A DNA stretch of 33,663 nt from Deltaproteobacteria bacterium Ga0077539 (GTDB lineage: Bacteria > Myxococcota_A > Polyangia > Polyangiales > Ga0077539). Where the stretch lies: the NCBI GenBank assembly GCA_001465015.1, contig LNEO01000142.1, positions 1 to 33,663 of the forward strand, given 5' to 3'. Below are positions 1 through 8,054 of this stretch, one piece after another. Numbering within the stretch: position 1 is the first letter of the stretch; the number at the start of each line of letters is the position of its first letter. The position numbers and the translations under genes were made by a program. Below the pieces are notes generated by a model. It was not told the origin of the DNA. It did no database searches and saw only the letters and a list, made by a program, of their open reading frames with translations.

Positions 1-162
1 CTCGCTGCCGCGCCGCCGCTGTCCTCGCTCGCTGCCGCGCCGCCGCTGTCTTCGCTCGCTGCCGCGCCGCCGCTGTCCTCGCTCGCTGCCGCGCCGCCGC
101 TGTCTTCGCTCGCTGCCGCGCCGCCGCTGTCCTCGCTCGCTGCCGCGCCCCGGCTGTCGTCG
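1..162. repeat. Six tandem copies of a 27-bp unit
   Basis: Six contiguous 27-bp units start at 1, 28, 55, 82, 109 and 136. The first five differ only at unit position 24, which alternates C,T,C,T,C, so the array is also a 54-bp dimer repeat. The sixth unit is diverged. The array enters the window from the left and may be longer. The unit is divisible by three, and on the minus strand it reads as a nine-residue EDSGGAAAS repeat, where the variable base is a silent GAG/GAA change. It could be part of a low-complexity protein or a non-coding minisatellite. Confidence 0.9.
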
Positions 163-305
163 TATGGGAGTAGCTGCACCCATTGGCTCTTCGCGCGCGA
201 GCAATCATCCCGAGAGGGCGCGGCGGGCGCTTTCTGCGGCGTCCGGGCGCCTTGGCCCGCGACGCCCCGCCGCTCACGGCGCTCATGCGCATGCACTCGT
301 TGCAT
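1..305 (-). CDS. Possible partial low-complexity protein with EDSGGAAAS repeats (runs off left edge)
   Basis: An open minus-strand frame starts at an ATG (305) and continues without a stop to the window edge. It has a basic N-terminal stretch of about 45 residues and then nine-residue acidic Ser/Gly/Ala repeats encoded by the 27-bp array. It lies 60 bp downstream of the amylase gene on the same strand. No convincing Shine-Dalgarno precedes the ATG, no domain is recognised, and the plus strand is also open through the array. Strong GC bias makes spurious open frames common here, so this may be non-coding. Confidence 0.25.
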   Translation of the reverse strand, partial: MQRVHAHERRERRGVAGQGARTPQKAPAAPSRDDCSRAKSQWVQLLPYDDSRGAAASEDSGGAAASEDSGGAAASEDSGGAAASEDSGGAAASEDSGGAAA

Positions 306-365
306 GCGCGCGCGCTCTTCCCCCGGCCTGTCGGCGAGAAATCCTCCCCCACTTCTGACGCGCTG

Positions 366-2507
366 CTAATTCGCCCGCAGAATCACCCACCCGCGCGCCG
401 GGACGTTCACCGATCCGCCCGTCGCGGGCATGTTGGTCATGAGGTCGGTGTACGCGCCGCTCGGGACGCTCACCATGCGCGGGCTGTCGGCGCGATTGAT
501 GGCCACGGTCACCGCGCGGAAGCCCGCGCCGCAGCCGTCCATGCGATAGACCCACGTGTCCTGGCTGCTCGAGAGCGTCGTGCGACGTCCGCGTCCGAGA
601 ACCGGGTTCTGCCCGCGAATTCGGCCGAGCAGCGAGACACGCTCGCGAAGCGCGCGCTGGTGTGGGTTGAGCTGCGCGTCGACCCACGGCATCGAGCGGC
701 GATTGTCTGGGTCGCCACCGCCGGCGAGGCCGACCTCGTCGCCGTAATAGACCAACGGGATGCCAGGGTTGGTGAACATCACCGCGAACGAGACGCCCAG
801 CCGCTCGTAGGGCGCGGCGTCGGCGGGCTGGGTGAAGGCAGCGCCGTTCCATCCGTTGCCGGGCGAAGAGCCCTCGCGGCAATTGCCGATCTGGCGCGAG
901 GCGAAGTGAATCGCGCGCGGGATGTCGTGGTTGCCGATCCACGTCGACATGATCGACCCCGGACCGTAGAAGCTGTCGTTGGTCGCCATCCAGTTGGCGA
1001 GGTTCTCCATGCGTCCGTCGGGCGTGAAGATCGCCTCGCACGCGCGGGCTTTGAAGGGAAAGTCGAACTGTCCGTCGAGCATCGTCGTCGGGTTGACGAA
1101 CGATCGGAGCAGCTCGCGGTTGTCGTACGCAAACGTCTCTCCCACCATGTAGAAGCGCCCGCCAGGCGCGGTGGTGACCTCTGCGCTGAGCCGTCGTCGG
1201 AGGTCCGTGAGCCACACCAACGGAACGTGCTTGATCGCGTCCAGGCGATATCCGTCGATCGCGAACTCGCGCGCCCACCACACCGCGTCGTTGACGGACC
1301 ACGCGCGCGCGGCGGCGTTTTCGAAGTCGAACGGCGCGAGGTAGTCGGTGAACGCGCAGCGCGTGCCCCAGTACGCGTCGTCCCAGAGGTTGTCGGGGCC
1401 GCACAAGCGAAAGCGCCCTCCCCCGTCGCGCGCGAACCAATCGTTGTGCGCGCGGTAGAGCCCGCTCTCGGTGTCCGCGTGCTTCATCACATAGTCGAAG
1501 AGCACCTTGATTCCGTGGCCGTTCGCGGACGCAGCCCCGTGCGCAGCGGTGATCATCGCGCGGAGGTCGGCCTCCGTACCGATGCGCGACTCGACGCGCG
1601 GGCGCGGGTTGGGCATGCGCGGGTTGGAGAAATCAATGTTGTCCGGCGACGGCCAATACCCGTGAAACGCTGAGTATCTGCGCGGATCCGCGCCCGGATC
1701 GATCGCGGCGCCCGCGGTGTTGCGGTTCTCGAACGGCGCGCTCAGCCACAGCGCAGTGACGCCCAACGCGGCGAGGTACGGCATCTTCATGGTCACGCCC
1801 GGCAGGTCACCGCCGACGTATTGGCCGCTCGGGCCCGTTCTGGCGTCGCCTCCCGTCGCGCTCGGAACCGGGTCGGCGCGGCCGTCGGAGTCGAAGAAGC
1901 GATCGACCATCGCGAAGTACATGACCGTGTCGCGCCAGTCGAACTCCGCAGGAACGCCACACGCATCAGGGCCGCCGCACACGTCGAGGATCGAGTTGAA
2001 CGAGCCGAACCCATCGGGCTCACGGTTCATGTTGGCGGGATCCGGGATCCACATGCTCCCGTTGACGATAAACTTGTACGTGTGCCGTCCCCGCGGCAGC
2101 GCGCGGCTCACGCGCCACACTCCGTCCATGCCTCGCTCGAGCGGAACCGCCCCGGCCATCGCGGTCGCGGCCCACCCGTTGAACGACCCCGACACCCACA
2201 CGCTCATCGCCGCAGGGTCGCGGTGCTCGAACGTCACGTTGTTGCAGGCCATCGTTCCGCCGTCGCGTGGCGGCACTCCTCCGTCGGTCGGGCGCGGAGG
2301 CGGACACAACCCCTCGGGCGTTCGCGGTTGACCGTCTGGACACGGCAGGAGCGTCGTGTCCGTCCTGGGATCGGCGTCGAGCGCAGCGTCCGCGGCGCCG
2401 TCGCGCAGCGAGGAGTCGCCGAAGTAGAAATTCGCGTCGGTCATGCAGCCGCCGACCGATGCAACGGCAAGCGCAAGTCCAACAAGTGATGATCGGTGCG
2501 ACGTCAC
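366..2507 (-). CDS. GH13 alpha-amylase-family lipoprotein with N-terminal E-set/CBM48-like domain
   Basis: This is a predicted surface glycoside hydrolase acting on alpha-glucans, about 713 aa. The start is a GTG at 2507, preceded by GGAGG with a 6-nt gap; longer in-frame starts upstream lack such a site. Residues 1-21 form a lipoprotein signal peptide ending VGGC (lipid Cys21), followed by an Asp/Pro/Gly-rich linker. Residues about 92-175 look like an immunoglobulin-like glycogen-binding module (SGSFNGW, then YKFIVNG). The TIM barrel follows, with the expected GH13 signatures: FDYVMKH near 337-343, GYRLD with nucleophile Asp423, GETF with acid/base Glu457, and NHD at 526-528. A C-terminal beta domain completes the fold. 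The family assignment is firm. The exact substrate (starch, glycogen, cyclodextrin) cannot be told from sequence. Confidence 0.93.
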   Translation of the reverse strand: MTSHRSSLVGLALAVASVGGCMTDANFYFGDSSLRDGAADAALDADPRTDTTLLPCPDGQPRTPEGLCPPPRPTDGGVPPRDGGTMACNNVTFEHRDPAAMSVWVSGSFNGWAATAMAGAVPLERGMDGVWRVSRALPRGRHTYKFIVNGSMWIPDPANMNREPDGFGSFNSILDVCGGPDACGVPAEFDWRDTVMYFAMVDRFFDSDGRADPVPSATGGDARTGPSGQYVGGDLPGVTMKMPYLAALGVTALWLSAPFENRNTAGAAIDPGADPRRYSAFHGYWPSPDNIDFSNPRMPNPRPRVESRIGTEADLRAMITAAHGAASANGHGIKVLFDYVMKHADTESGLYRAHNDWFARDGGGRFRLCGPDNLWDDAYWGTRCAFTDYLAPFDFENAAARAWSVNDAVWWAREFAIDGYRLDAIKHVPLVWLTDLRRRLSAEVTTAPGGRFYMVGETFAYDNRELLRSFVNPTTMLDGQFDFPFKARACEAIFTPDGRMENLANWMATNDSFYGPGSIMSTWIGNHDIPRAIHFASRQIGNCREGSSPGNGWNGAAFTQPADAAPYERLGVSFAVMFTNPGIPLVYYGDEVGLAGGGDPDNRRSMPWVDAQLNPHQRALRERVSLLGRIRGQNPVLGRGRRTTLSSSQDTWVYRMDGCGAGFRAVTVAINRADSPRMVSVPSGAYTDLMTNMPATGGSVNVPARGWVILRAN

Positions 2508-2842
2508 GGTTGACCTCCGATCCCCTTCTGGGGAATCCGAGGCGAGATCGTACACCACCCCACGCTGAATCGAAGCCGCGCAAAGCGCGCAGCGGTTCTT
2601 GATTAAAGAGTCAATTTTCAAGATCGACTGTTCCCCGCCGGTCCTCTGCTTCGAAGCGAAGGTCTGCCCCACACGCACCGACACACCAGCACCTCACGGC
2701 CGACGCGGCCCTCGACCGCAACGCTGGCTGTCGCAACGACGCGCTAAGAGCGAATCGCCTGGAAAATTGCAGCGATTCGGACGATGCGTGTCGCCAACGG
2801 ACGGCCGAGCGGATCTCGCGCCGGACGCCGCCGAGTCACCTC
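2508..2842. promoter_or_regulatory. Divergent intergenic region with an AT-rich inverted repeat
   Basis: This 335-bp gap separates the divergent amylase and kinase genes and should hold promoters for both. It contains a locally AT-rich island around 2597-2625, unusual in this GC-rich window. Inside it CTTGA (2598-2602) and TCAAG (2618-2622) form an inverted repeat with a 15-nt spacer, a possible operator. I cannot assign -35/-10 boxes with confidence. The plus-strand frame that is open across this gap has shadow-like composition. Confidence 0.35.
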
Positions 2843-4411
2843 GTGTTCTTGCGGTATTCGCCGAGATCCACCAGACTGGATTCAGCCGCTGTGTCCGAGG
2901 GCCAAGGTGCGAAGATTGCTCCAAACCGTTCTCGGGTGGGCGGGCGGTACGAGCTGTTGTACGAGCTCGCGTCGGGCGGGATGGCGACGGTCTATATCGG
3001 TCGCGCGCGCGGCGCGGCTGGGTTCGGTCGGCTGATCGCGATCAAGTGTTGCCACAAGCACCTGCGGGCAGACGAAGACTTCGCGCGGATGTTTATGGAC
3101 GAAGCGAGGCTCGTCGCGGAGCTGCGTCACCCCAACGTCGTATCCACCTTGGATTTCGGCGAGGACGACGCCCTCTCGCTCTACATCGTGATGGAGTTCG
3201 TGGATGGCTTCTCCGTGCAGCAGCTGCTGCGAATGGCGAAGCACAGCGGCGAAGCGATTCCCGCTCCCGTCGCGATGCGCCTCGTGATCGACACGCTGCA
3301 GGGACTTCAAGCGGCGCACGAGCACACCGACCCGAAGGGCAATCCGCTGCAAATCGTCCACCGCGACGTGTCCCCGCAGAACATCTTGCTCGGCATCGAC
3401 GGCGTCGCGCGGATCATGGACTTCGGGGTCGCTCGGGCAGAGTCCCGCCTGTCGCACACGCGCGACGGAAACATCAAAGGCAAGGCCGCGTACATGGCTC
3501 CCGAGCAGCACGGGTTGCTCATGGACAATCCGCCGCCGCTCACGCACCGGGCAGACCTCTACTCGATGGGCGTGGTCCTCTGGGAGCTCTTGACCGGCAA
3601 GAGGCTCTTTCAACGGGAGAACGACGCGCAGACCCTCGCTGCGTCGATTCGCCACGAGTACACCCCGGCCTCCGAGCTCGTTCCGTCGCTGCCCGCGGCG
3701 ATCGACGCGCTGATCGCCAAGGCGATCGCGACCAACCCCGATCAACGGTTCGCCGACGGCAACTCGTTCATCGAGGCGCTCGAGGGCTGCGGGATCAGCG
3801 TCGCGTCCAGTCGCGACGTGTCCAAGTGGGTGCGCGCCGTCGCCAAAGACCACATCGAGAAGCGTCAGATGGCGCTCCGCGCGCTCGCCGACGATTCGTC
3901 CCACGAGGCGGCGGACGAGTTCATCGATCGCGTCCTCACGAGCGCGACCAACGCGCGGCTGCGAGAAGAAATCGAGGAGACCGGCGAGATTCCCGTCAGC
4001 GCGATCGGCGAGACGATCGAGCTGCGCGTGTCCGCCGCGCCCGAACAGCCAAGTCCACCGCCGCAATCGCAGACGCGAAAGAAGTTGACCCTGCTCGCCG
4101 GCAGCCTCTCGATGCTCCTCGTCGCGGGCACCCTCTACGCGATGACGAGGGACGCGAACCATCCGACGCAAACCATCAACGGTGCTTCGACGGAGCGCGC
4201 CGACGCTGGCGTCGCGAGCCACGCGCCGAACGCGGACAACGGAGCCGCGAGCGGCAGCGCGCCGACCGAACCCGACGAGGCCCACGGCGCGACCGACGCT
4301 GGCGCGACCGTCAACGGTACAGCGACCCCCTCGCTCAGCGCTGCGACCACCGACGCGGGAGCGCGTTCACACCGCGTTCGACCGCGCGTCTATCGACCAA
4401 GATTTTTGTGA
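2843..4411 (+). CDS. Transmembrane Hanks-type serine/threonine protein kinase
   Basis: Phosphorylates Ser/Thr on proteins in signalling, about 522 aa. The kinase domain spans roughly residues 36-310. It shows a glycine-rich loop (ELASGGMATVYIG), catalytic Lys68 in AIK, HRD at 173-175 in IVHRDVSPQN, DFG at 193-195 and APE at 219-221, so all catalytic residues are present. A linker rich in charged residues follows, then one membrane helix at about 414-435 and a short Ala/Thr/Asp-rich extracytoplasmic tail without a recognised sensor domain. The listed start is a GTG at 2843; an in-frame GTG at 2891 is equally plausible because neither has a clear ribosome site. The stop overlaps the next ATG by one base, implying translational coupling with the exported protein downstream, a likely partner or target. 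Confidence 0.92.
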   Translation: MFLRYSPRSTRLDSAAVSEGQGAKIAPNRSRVGGRYELLYELASGGMATVYIGRARGAAGFGRLIAIKCCHKHLRADEDFARMFMDEARLVAELRHPNVVSTLDFGEDDALSLYIVMEFVDGFSVQQLLRMAKHSGEAIPAPVAMRLVIDTLQGLQAAHEHTDPKGNPLQIVHRDVSPQNILLGIDGVARIMDFGVARAESRLSHTRDGNIKGKAAYMAPEQHGLLMDNPPPLTHRADLYSMGVVLWELLTGKRLFQRENDAQTLAASIRHEYTPASELVPSLPAAIDALIAKAIATNPDQRFADGNSFIEALEGCGISVASSRDVSKWVRAVAKDHIEKRQMALRALADDSSHEAADEFIDRVLTSATNARLREEIEETGEIPVSAIGETIELRVSAAPEQPSPPPQSQTRKKLTLLAGSLSMLLVAGTLYAMTRDANHPTQTINGASTERADAGVASHAPNADNGAASGSAPTEPDEAHGATDAGATVNGTATPSLSAATTDAGARSHRVRPRVYRPRFL

Positions 4412-5514
4412 TGCAGCGACGAGCAGATCGACAAGCGCGAGACTCGATCCACCGCGGTGACCCGTCGCGAGCGTGGCGCAGTCGCGGCGTCGCCAAGCCC
4501 GGCGCGCTTCGCTTCGTCCTCGCCGCAGCGCTGCTGCTTTCAGCGCAGGGAGCGTTCGCGCAAGACACCGCGAGCCTAGCGCAGCAGCGGTTCTTGCGGG
4601 GGCTCGCGCGGTTCGATGCCCGTGACTTCGCCGCAGCGCTCGAGGAGTTTCGCGGGTCGTATCAGCTCCGCGCGTCGCCAAACTCGCGGCTCTACGTGGC
4701 CCGAACGCTGCGAGAGCTCAATCAACTACCGGCAGCGGCGACCGAGTTCGAGACGTGCGTGCAAGAGGCTCGAGAGCACGCTTCGACCGACTCGCGCTAC
4801 CGCGCCACGCAAGACGCCGCGCAGGCCGAGCTCGACGCGATCAACGCCCGCATCGGCCGCGTTCGAGTGACGGTCGTGAGCGCACCCAGGCAATACAGCG
4901 TACGGATCAACAACGGGACGATCCCGACGCCGGCCCTCGCCCTCGCGCTCCCCGTCGCTCCAGGGACCGTCACGATCACCGGTGAGGCTTTGGGCAACGC
5001 TCCCGTGACAGCCTCCGTGACGGTCGCTGCGGGCGCGACCGAGGCCGTTCAGCTGGTGTTTGCTGCGGACGCGCAGCAGCGGCAGGACGCTGCGAGCGCC
5101 TCGACTGGGGGTGCGACGCCCGGCGCCGACCCGCGAGATAGCGGTTCGATGAGCACTGGCGAGTGGGTGGCGCGAGGCCGCAGCCCGCTGCGCTATCTCA
5201 TGTTTGCGTCTCTCGGCGTCGGCGTCGCCGCGATGGGCGTCGGCGCGGGCCTCGCGGCGAGCGCGAGCGCTGCACACCAGGGCCTCACGATGCGCTGCGG
5301 AACCACGGCGTGCCCCGCGTCGGAGCTGGGCGCGATCGACGGCGGGCGGGCGATGCAGACGGGAGCGAACGTCTCGTTTGCCATTGGCGCGACAGGGCTC
5401 GTCGCCGGAGCAGTGCTGCTCATCGTCGGCCCGAGGACCGAGCGGGCGGCGCCGCGCGTTGCTGTGATTCCTGGCGCGCAAGCCGCGTCTGTCACCATGA
5501 CGGGGGTGTTCTGA
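4411..5514 (+). CDS. Exported TPR-like protein with C-terminal membrane helices
   Basis: A protein of about 367 aa whose ATG shares one base with the kinase stop codon (TGATG). After a basic leader, residues about 33-50 form a signal-like hydrophobic segment ending AFAQ. Residues about 52-130 resemble tetratricopeptide helices (AQQRFLRGLARFDARDFAAA, then YVARTLRELNQ). The middle is a beta-rich, PEGA-like segment around VRVTVVSAP and PVAPGTVTITGEA. Two hydrophobic helices lie in the last third (near YLMFASLGVGVAAMG and IGATGLVAGAVLLIVG). This architecture is common next to Hanks kinases in myxobacteria; the function is unknown. It is probably a cell-envelope component working with the kinase. 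Confidence 0.82.
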   Translation: MQRRADRQARDSIHRGDPSRAWRSRGVAKPGALRFVLAAALLLSAQGAFAQDTASLAQQRFLRGLARFDARDFAAALEEFRGSYQLRASPNSRLYVARTLRELNQLPAAATEFETCVQEAREHASTDSRYRATQDAAQAELDAINARIGRVRVTVVSAPRQYSVRINNGTIPTPALALALPVAPGTVTITGEALGNAPVTASVTVAAGATEAVQLVFAADAQQRQDAASASTGGATPGADPRDSGSMSTGEWVARGRSPLRYLMFASLGVGVAAMGVGAGLAASASAAHQGLTMRCGTTACPASELGAIDGGRAMQTGANVSFAIGATGLVAGAVLLIVGPRTERAAPRVAVIPGAQAASVTMTGVF

Positions 5515-5862
5515 GTGACTCGCACCACGCTCGTGATGCTCTTCGTTTCGCTCAGCGGATGCGCGCTGGACTGGGATCGATTCGATCCGCGACTCGCTGA
5601 CGGCGCGACGTCGAACGACGCGACGCCAGACGTCGTGATCACAGACATCGGCCCCTGCGGAGCGCCAGGCCTCCGGTGCTGCACAGGAAACTCCTGCGAG
5701 ACCGGCGCGCGCTGCGTGAGCAACGTCTGCATGGCGTGCCCGATGGGCCAGATCGTCTGCTCGGGAGCGTGCGTCGATCCGCAGGTCAGCGACAATCATT
5801 GCGGCCGCTGCGGGGTCGAGTGCCGACGCACGCGCAACTGCGTGATGGGCAACTGCCAGTAG
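5515..5862 (+). CDS. Small cysteine-rich lipoprotein
   Basis: A protein of 115 aa with a GTG start directly after the TGA of the gene before it, so it is the third gene of the kinase operon. The N-terminus is a short hydrophobic signal ending LSGC (lipid Cys16). Two Cys-rich segments follow. The first is a CC module (CGAPGLRCCTGNSC) of the type repeated in the genes at 11574 and 13045. The second is a CSGACVD...HCGRCGVEC segment typical of myxobacterial surface proteins. The Cys pattern implies disulfide-stabilised extracellular folding. No catalytic function can be assigned. Confidence 0.8.
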   Translation: MTRTTLVMLFVSLSGCALDWDRFDPRLADGATSNDATPDVVITDIGPCGAPGLRCCTGNSCETGARCVSNVCMACPMGQIVCSGACVDPQVSDNHCGRCGVECRRTRNCVMGNCQ

Positions 5863-5871
5863 CGATCGGCG

Positions 5872-8034
5872 TCAGTACTCGAAGCCGCTTCCGCCGATGA
5901 ACTCGCGGGCGATGCTCGTGGGCGGGACGTGATCGGGATAGATCGCGACGAACTGATCCACCAGACGGCGCAGTCGATACGCCGTCGCGAAGGCAGGGTC
6001 CTCCCGCGGAACCTCGAGCAGATATCGATCGGCGAACACCTTGAGGACCGCGGGCTCGTACGCGAGAGACGAGTCGAAGACCGCGTCGGCGTTCTGCTTG
6101 AACGGGTAGATCCATCGCTGCTCGCCGCGTCGAACGCTGGACCAGCGGTGGATGTTCTCGGACGCCTTGTAGCCTCGGCCGTGGCGATCTCGCACGATTC
6201 GACGCAAGAGGCGCAGGTCCGCCGCGGGGACGGTCGAGAGTCGATCGAGGGGCAGCGTCGTCGCGGGGTGGATGAACACACGAAACACGACGTCCGACGG
6301 GATGGCGTCCCCGGTGAGCGCCGGGTTGAGCCCGTGAATGCCCTCGAGCAAGAGCACGTCGTGCGCGCCCATTTTCAAGCGCGGTCCCCGGTCTCGCAGG
6401 CTCTTGCCCGTCAAGAAATCGTAGCGGGCCGTGGCGACCTCCTCGCCCGCGAGCAGCCGTCGCAAGTGCTCGTGCAACAGCGGCAAGTCGATCGCCTCGA
6501 CCGATTCGAAGTCGTACGCGCCCGTCTCGGGCTCGCGCGGGCTCTTCTCGCGGTCGACGTAGTAATCGTCGAGCGAGATGGGGACGGGTCGGATCCCGTT
6601 GATCTCGAGCTGGACCGAGAGGCGCTTGATGAACGTGGTCTTTCCCGAGCTCGACGGGCCGGCGATCGAGATGACCTTCACGCGGTCTCCTCGAGCGGCG
6701 ATCCTGTCGGCGATCAGGCCGATCTGCTTTTCGTGAAAGCCCTCGGCGATTCGAACGAGCCTGCTCACCTCGCCGCGGACGCAGAGGTCGTTGAACGCGC
6801 CGACGCTCGTGACGCCCATGGACTCGAGCCACGAGGCGTGGTCGTCGGACATCGGGCTCTGAAACCTCGGAGAGTGCGCTTCTCGCTCGATCGCTGCGCG
6901 AGAAGCCGCCTCGCCGCCCGGGGCGCTCTTCAACAGCGACGGACCGTACTCGAGCAGAAATCCTTGCGGATGCGGCGAGAGCGAGAGCGACTCGACCGCG
7001 CCCGCGTCCTCGAGCGCCGGCCCGATCGCGAGCGCTTGAATATCACCACACGAAACCAAGGTGACCGACGCCGAGCGCGACGCGCTGAGCAGCAGCGAAG
7101 CCCCCTCCCAGCGCTGCCGTCGAAACTGCGCGCGGGCCTCTTCGACGGTCCAAATCTCCTCGCGAAACGGGACCTTGTCGGCGATGAGCCGACGCGCCTC
7201 GCGCTCGATCGCGCGCCGCAGCTCCTCGCGCTGCGCCTCGGCCAGCGACTCGGGGGCGATCACGACGCGCGCGCCCGTCACGCTCTGCCCCATCTGCAGC
7301 GCGACGTCGGGCGCGACACGATGCGCGGCCTCGAGCACGACCAGCGCAGCGGACCTTCGCAGGGCCTCGCGTCCTTCCCACTGCTCGAGCGTGAGAGCGC
7401 CGAGCTGCGCGTCGGACAAGAGCGTCGTGGACAGCGAGACGGGGCGAGCGTCCAGGAGCGCGGCGACCACGGGTGTCCCCTCGAGATCGCGCGGCAGAAG
7501 CGCGCCGATCGGCGTCCCTGTGCGCACCGTCATCGCCTCGGGGTTATCGAGGACGAACGCGTGGACTTCGGTGCGGCGCGGCGCCGATCGCTGGCCCAGC
7601 AGCAGCGCGACGTTGTCCGTCATCGACACGAGCTCGTCGCCGAGGGACGCGACCAGCGCCTGCAAAAAGTGCGTCGCCAACACTGGAAATCGCGCGGCGA
7701 GCGTTCGATACCCGCCTCGCGAAAGGCGGGCGAGTCGCATCACGCCCTCGGCCGTGACCGTCGCGGCGCGCCGTCGGACGCCGATGAGGGCGAGCTCACC
7801 GAAGTGCTCACCGCGGCGAATGCTCCCGAGGCTCGTGTCCTTGCGGACGATGCGCGCCGTGCCGCTGAGGACGAAGTACATGAAGTCTCCGTCTTCGCCT
7901 TCGCTGACAATCTCGTTGTCGGCGTTGACCGCGATCTGATCCAGCAGGGACGCGAAGGTCTCGAGCTCACGGGCCGACAGCGGCGCGAGGAGCGGGTTCT
8001 TGCTCAGCGCGAGGAGGTCGTCTTGATCGAACAC
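5872..8034 (-). CDS. cNMP-binding domain / TGS-SAD-like / uridine kinase (PRK-type) fusion protein
   Basis: A cytoplasmic multidomain protein of about 720 aa. Residues about 10-130 are a Crp-type cyclic-nucleotide-binding domain with a phosphate-binding cassette (FGELALIGVRRRAATV, near 78-93). Residues about 157-215 resemble a TGS domain. Residues about 220-350 resemble the ThrRS second additional domain, but the HxxxH metal/editing motif is not kept (the equivalent segment is RRSAALVV). Residues about 445-650 are a uridine kinase/phosphoribulokinase domain with P-loop GPSSSGKTT (459-467) and the DDYYVDR segment. TGS-SAD-kinase proteins are a known nucleoside-kinase-like family; the added cNMP domain suggests allosteric control. 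The GTG start at 8034 lies 20 bp after pmbA; the longer open frame overlaps pmbA and is spurious. Third gene of the tldD-pmbA operon. Confidence 0.87.
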   Translation of the reverse strand: MFDQDDLLALSKNPLLAPLSARELETFASLLDQIAVNADNEIVSEGEDGDFMYFVLSGTARIVRKDTSLGSIRRGEHFGELALIGVRRRAATVTAEGVMRLARLSRGGYRTLAARFPVLATHFLQALVASLGDELVSMTDNVALLLGQRSAPRRTEVHAFVLDNPEAMTVRTGTPIGALLPRDLEGTPVVAALLDARPVSLSTTLLSDAQLGALTLEQWEGREALRRSAALVVLEAAHRVAPDVALQMGQSVTGARVVIAPESLAEAQREELRRAIEREARRLIADKVPFREEIWTVEEARAQFRRQRWEGASLLLSASRSASVTLVSCGDIQALAIGPALEDAGAVESLSLSPHPQGFLLEYGPSLLKSAPGGEAASRAAIEREAHSPRFQSPMSDDHASWLESMGVTSVGAFNDLCVRGEVSRLVRIAEGFHEKQIGLIADRIAARGDRVKVISIAGPSSSGKTTFIKRLSVQLEINGIRPVPISLDDYYVDREKSPREPETGAYDFESVEAIDLPLLHEHLRRLLAGEEVATARYDFLTGKSLRDRGPRLKMGAHDVLLLEGIHGLNPALTGDAIPSDVVFRVFIHPATTLPLDRLSTVPAADLRLLRRIVRDRHGRGYKASENIHRWSSVRRGEQRWIYPFKQNADAVFDSSLAYEPAVLKVFADRYLLEVPREDPAFATAYRLRRLVDQFVAIYPDHVPPTSIAREFIGGSGFEY

Positions 8035-8054
8035 AGCCCCATCAATACAGCGAC

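Noticed and set aside
1..162. Repeat array as a CRISPR
   Set aside because: The units are directly adjacent with no spacers.
183..1673. Long plus-strand open frame opposite the amylase gene
   Set aside because: Arg/Ala/His-rich shadow; the minus strand has all GH13 signatures.
2599..4410. Extension of the TPR-like protein upstream through the kinase gene in another frame
   Set aside because: The upstream part is an Arg-rich shadow of the kinase; the real start is the ATG at 4411 that overlaps the kinase stop.
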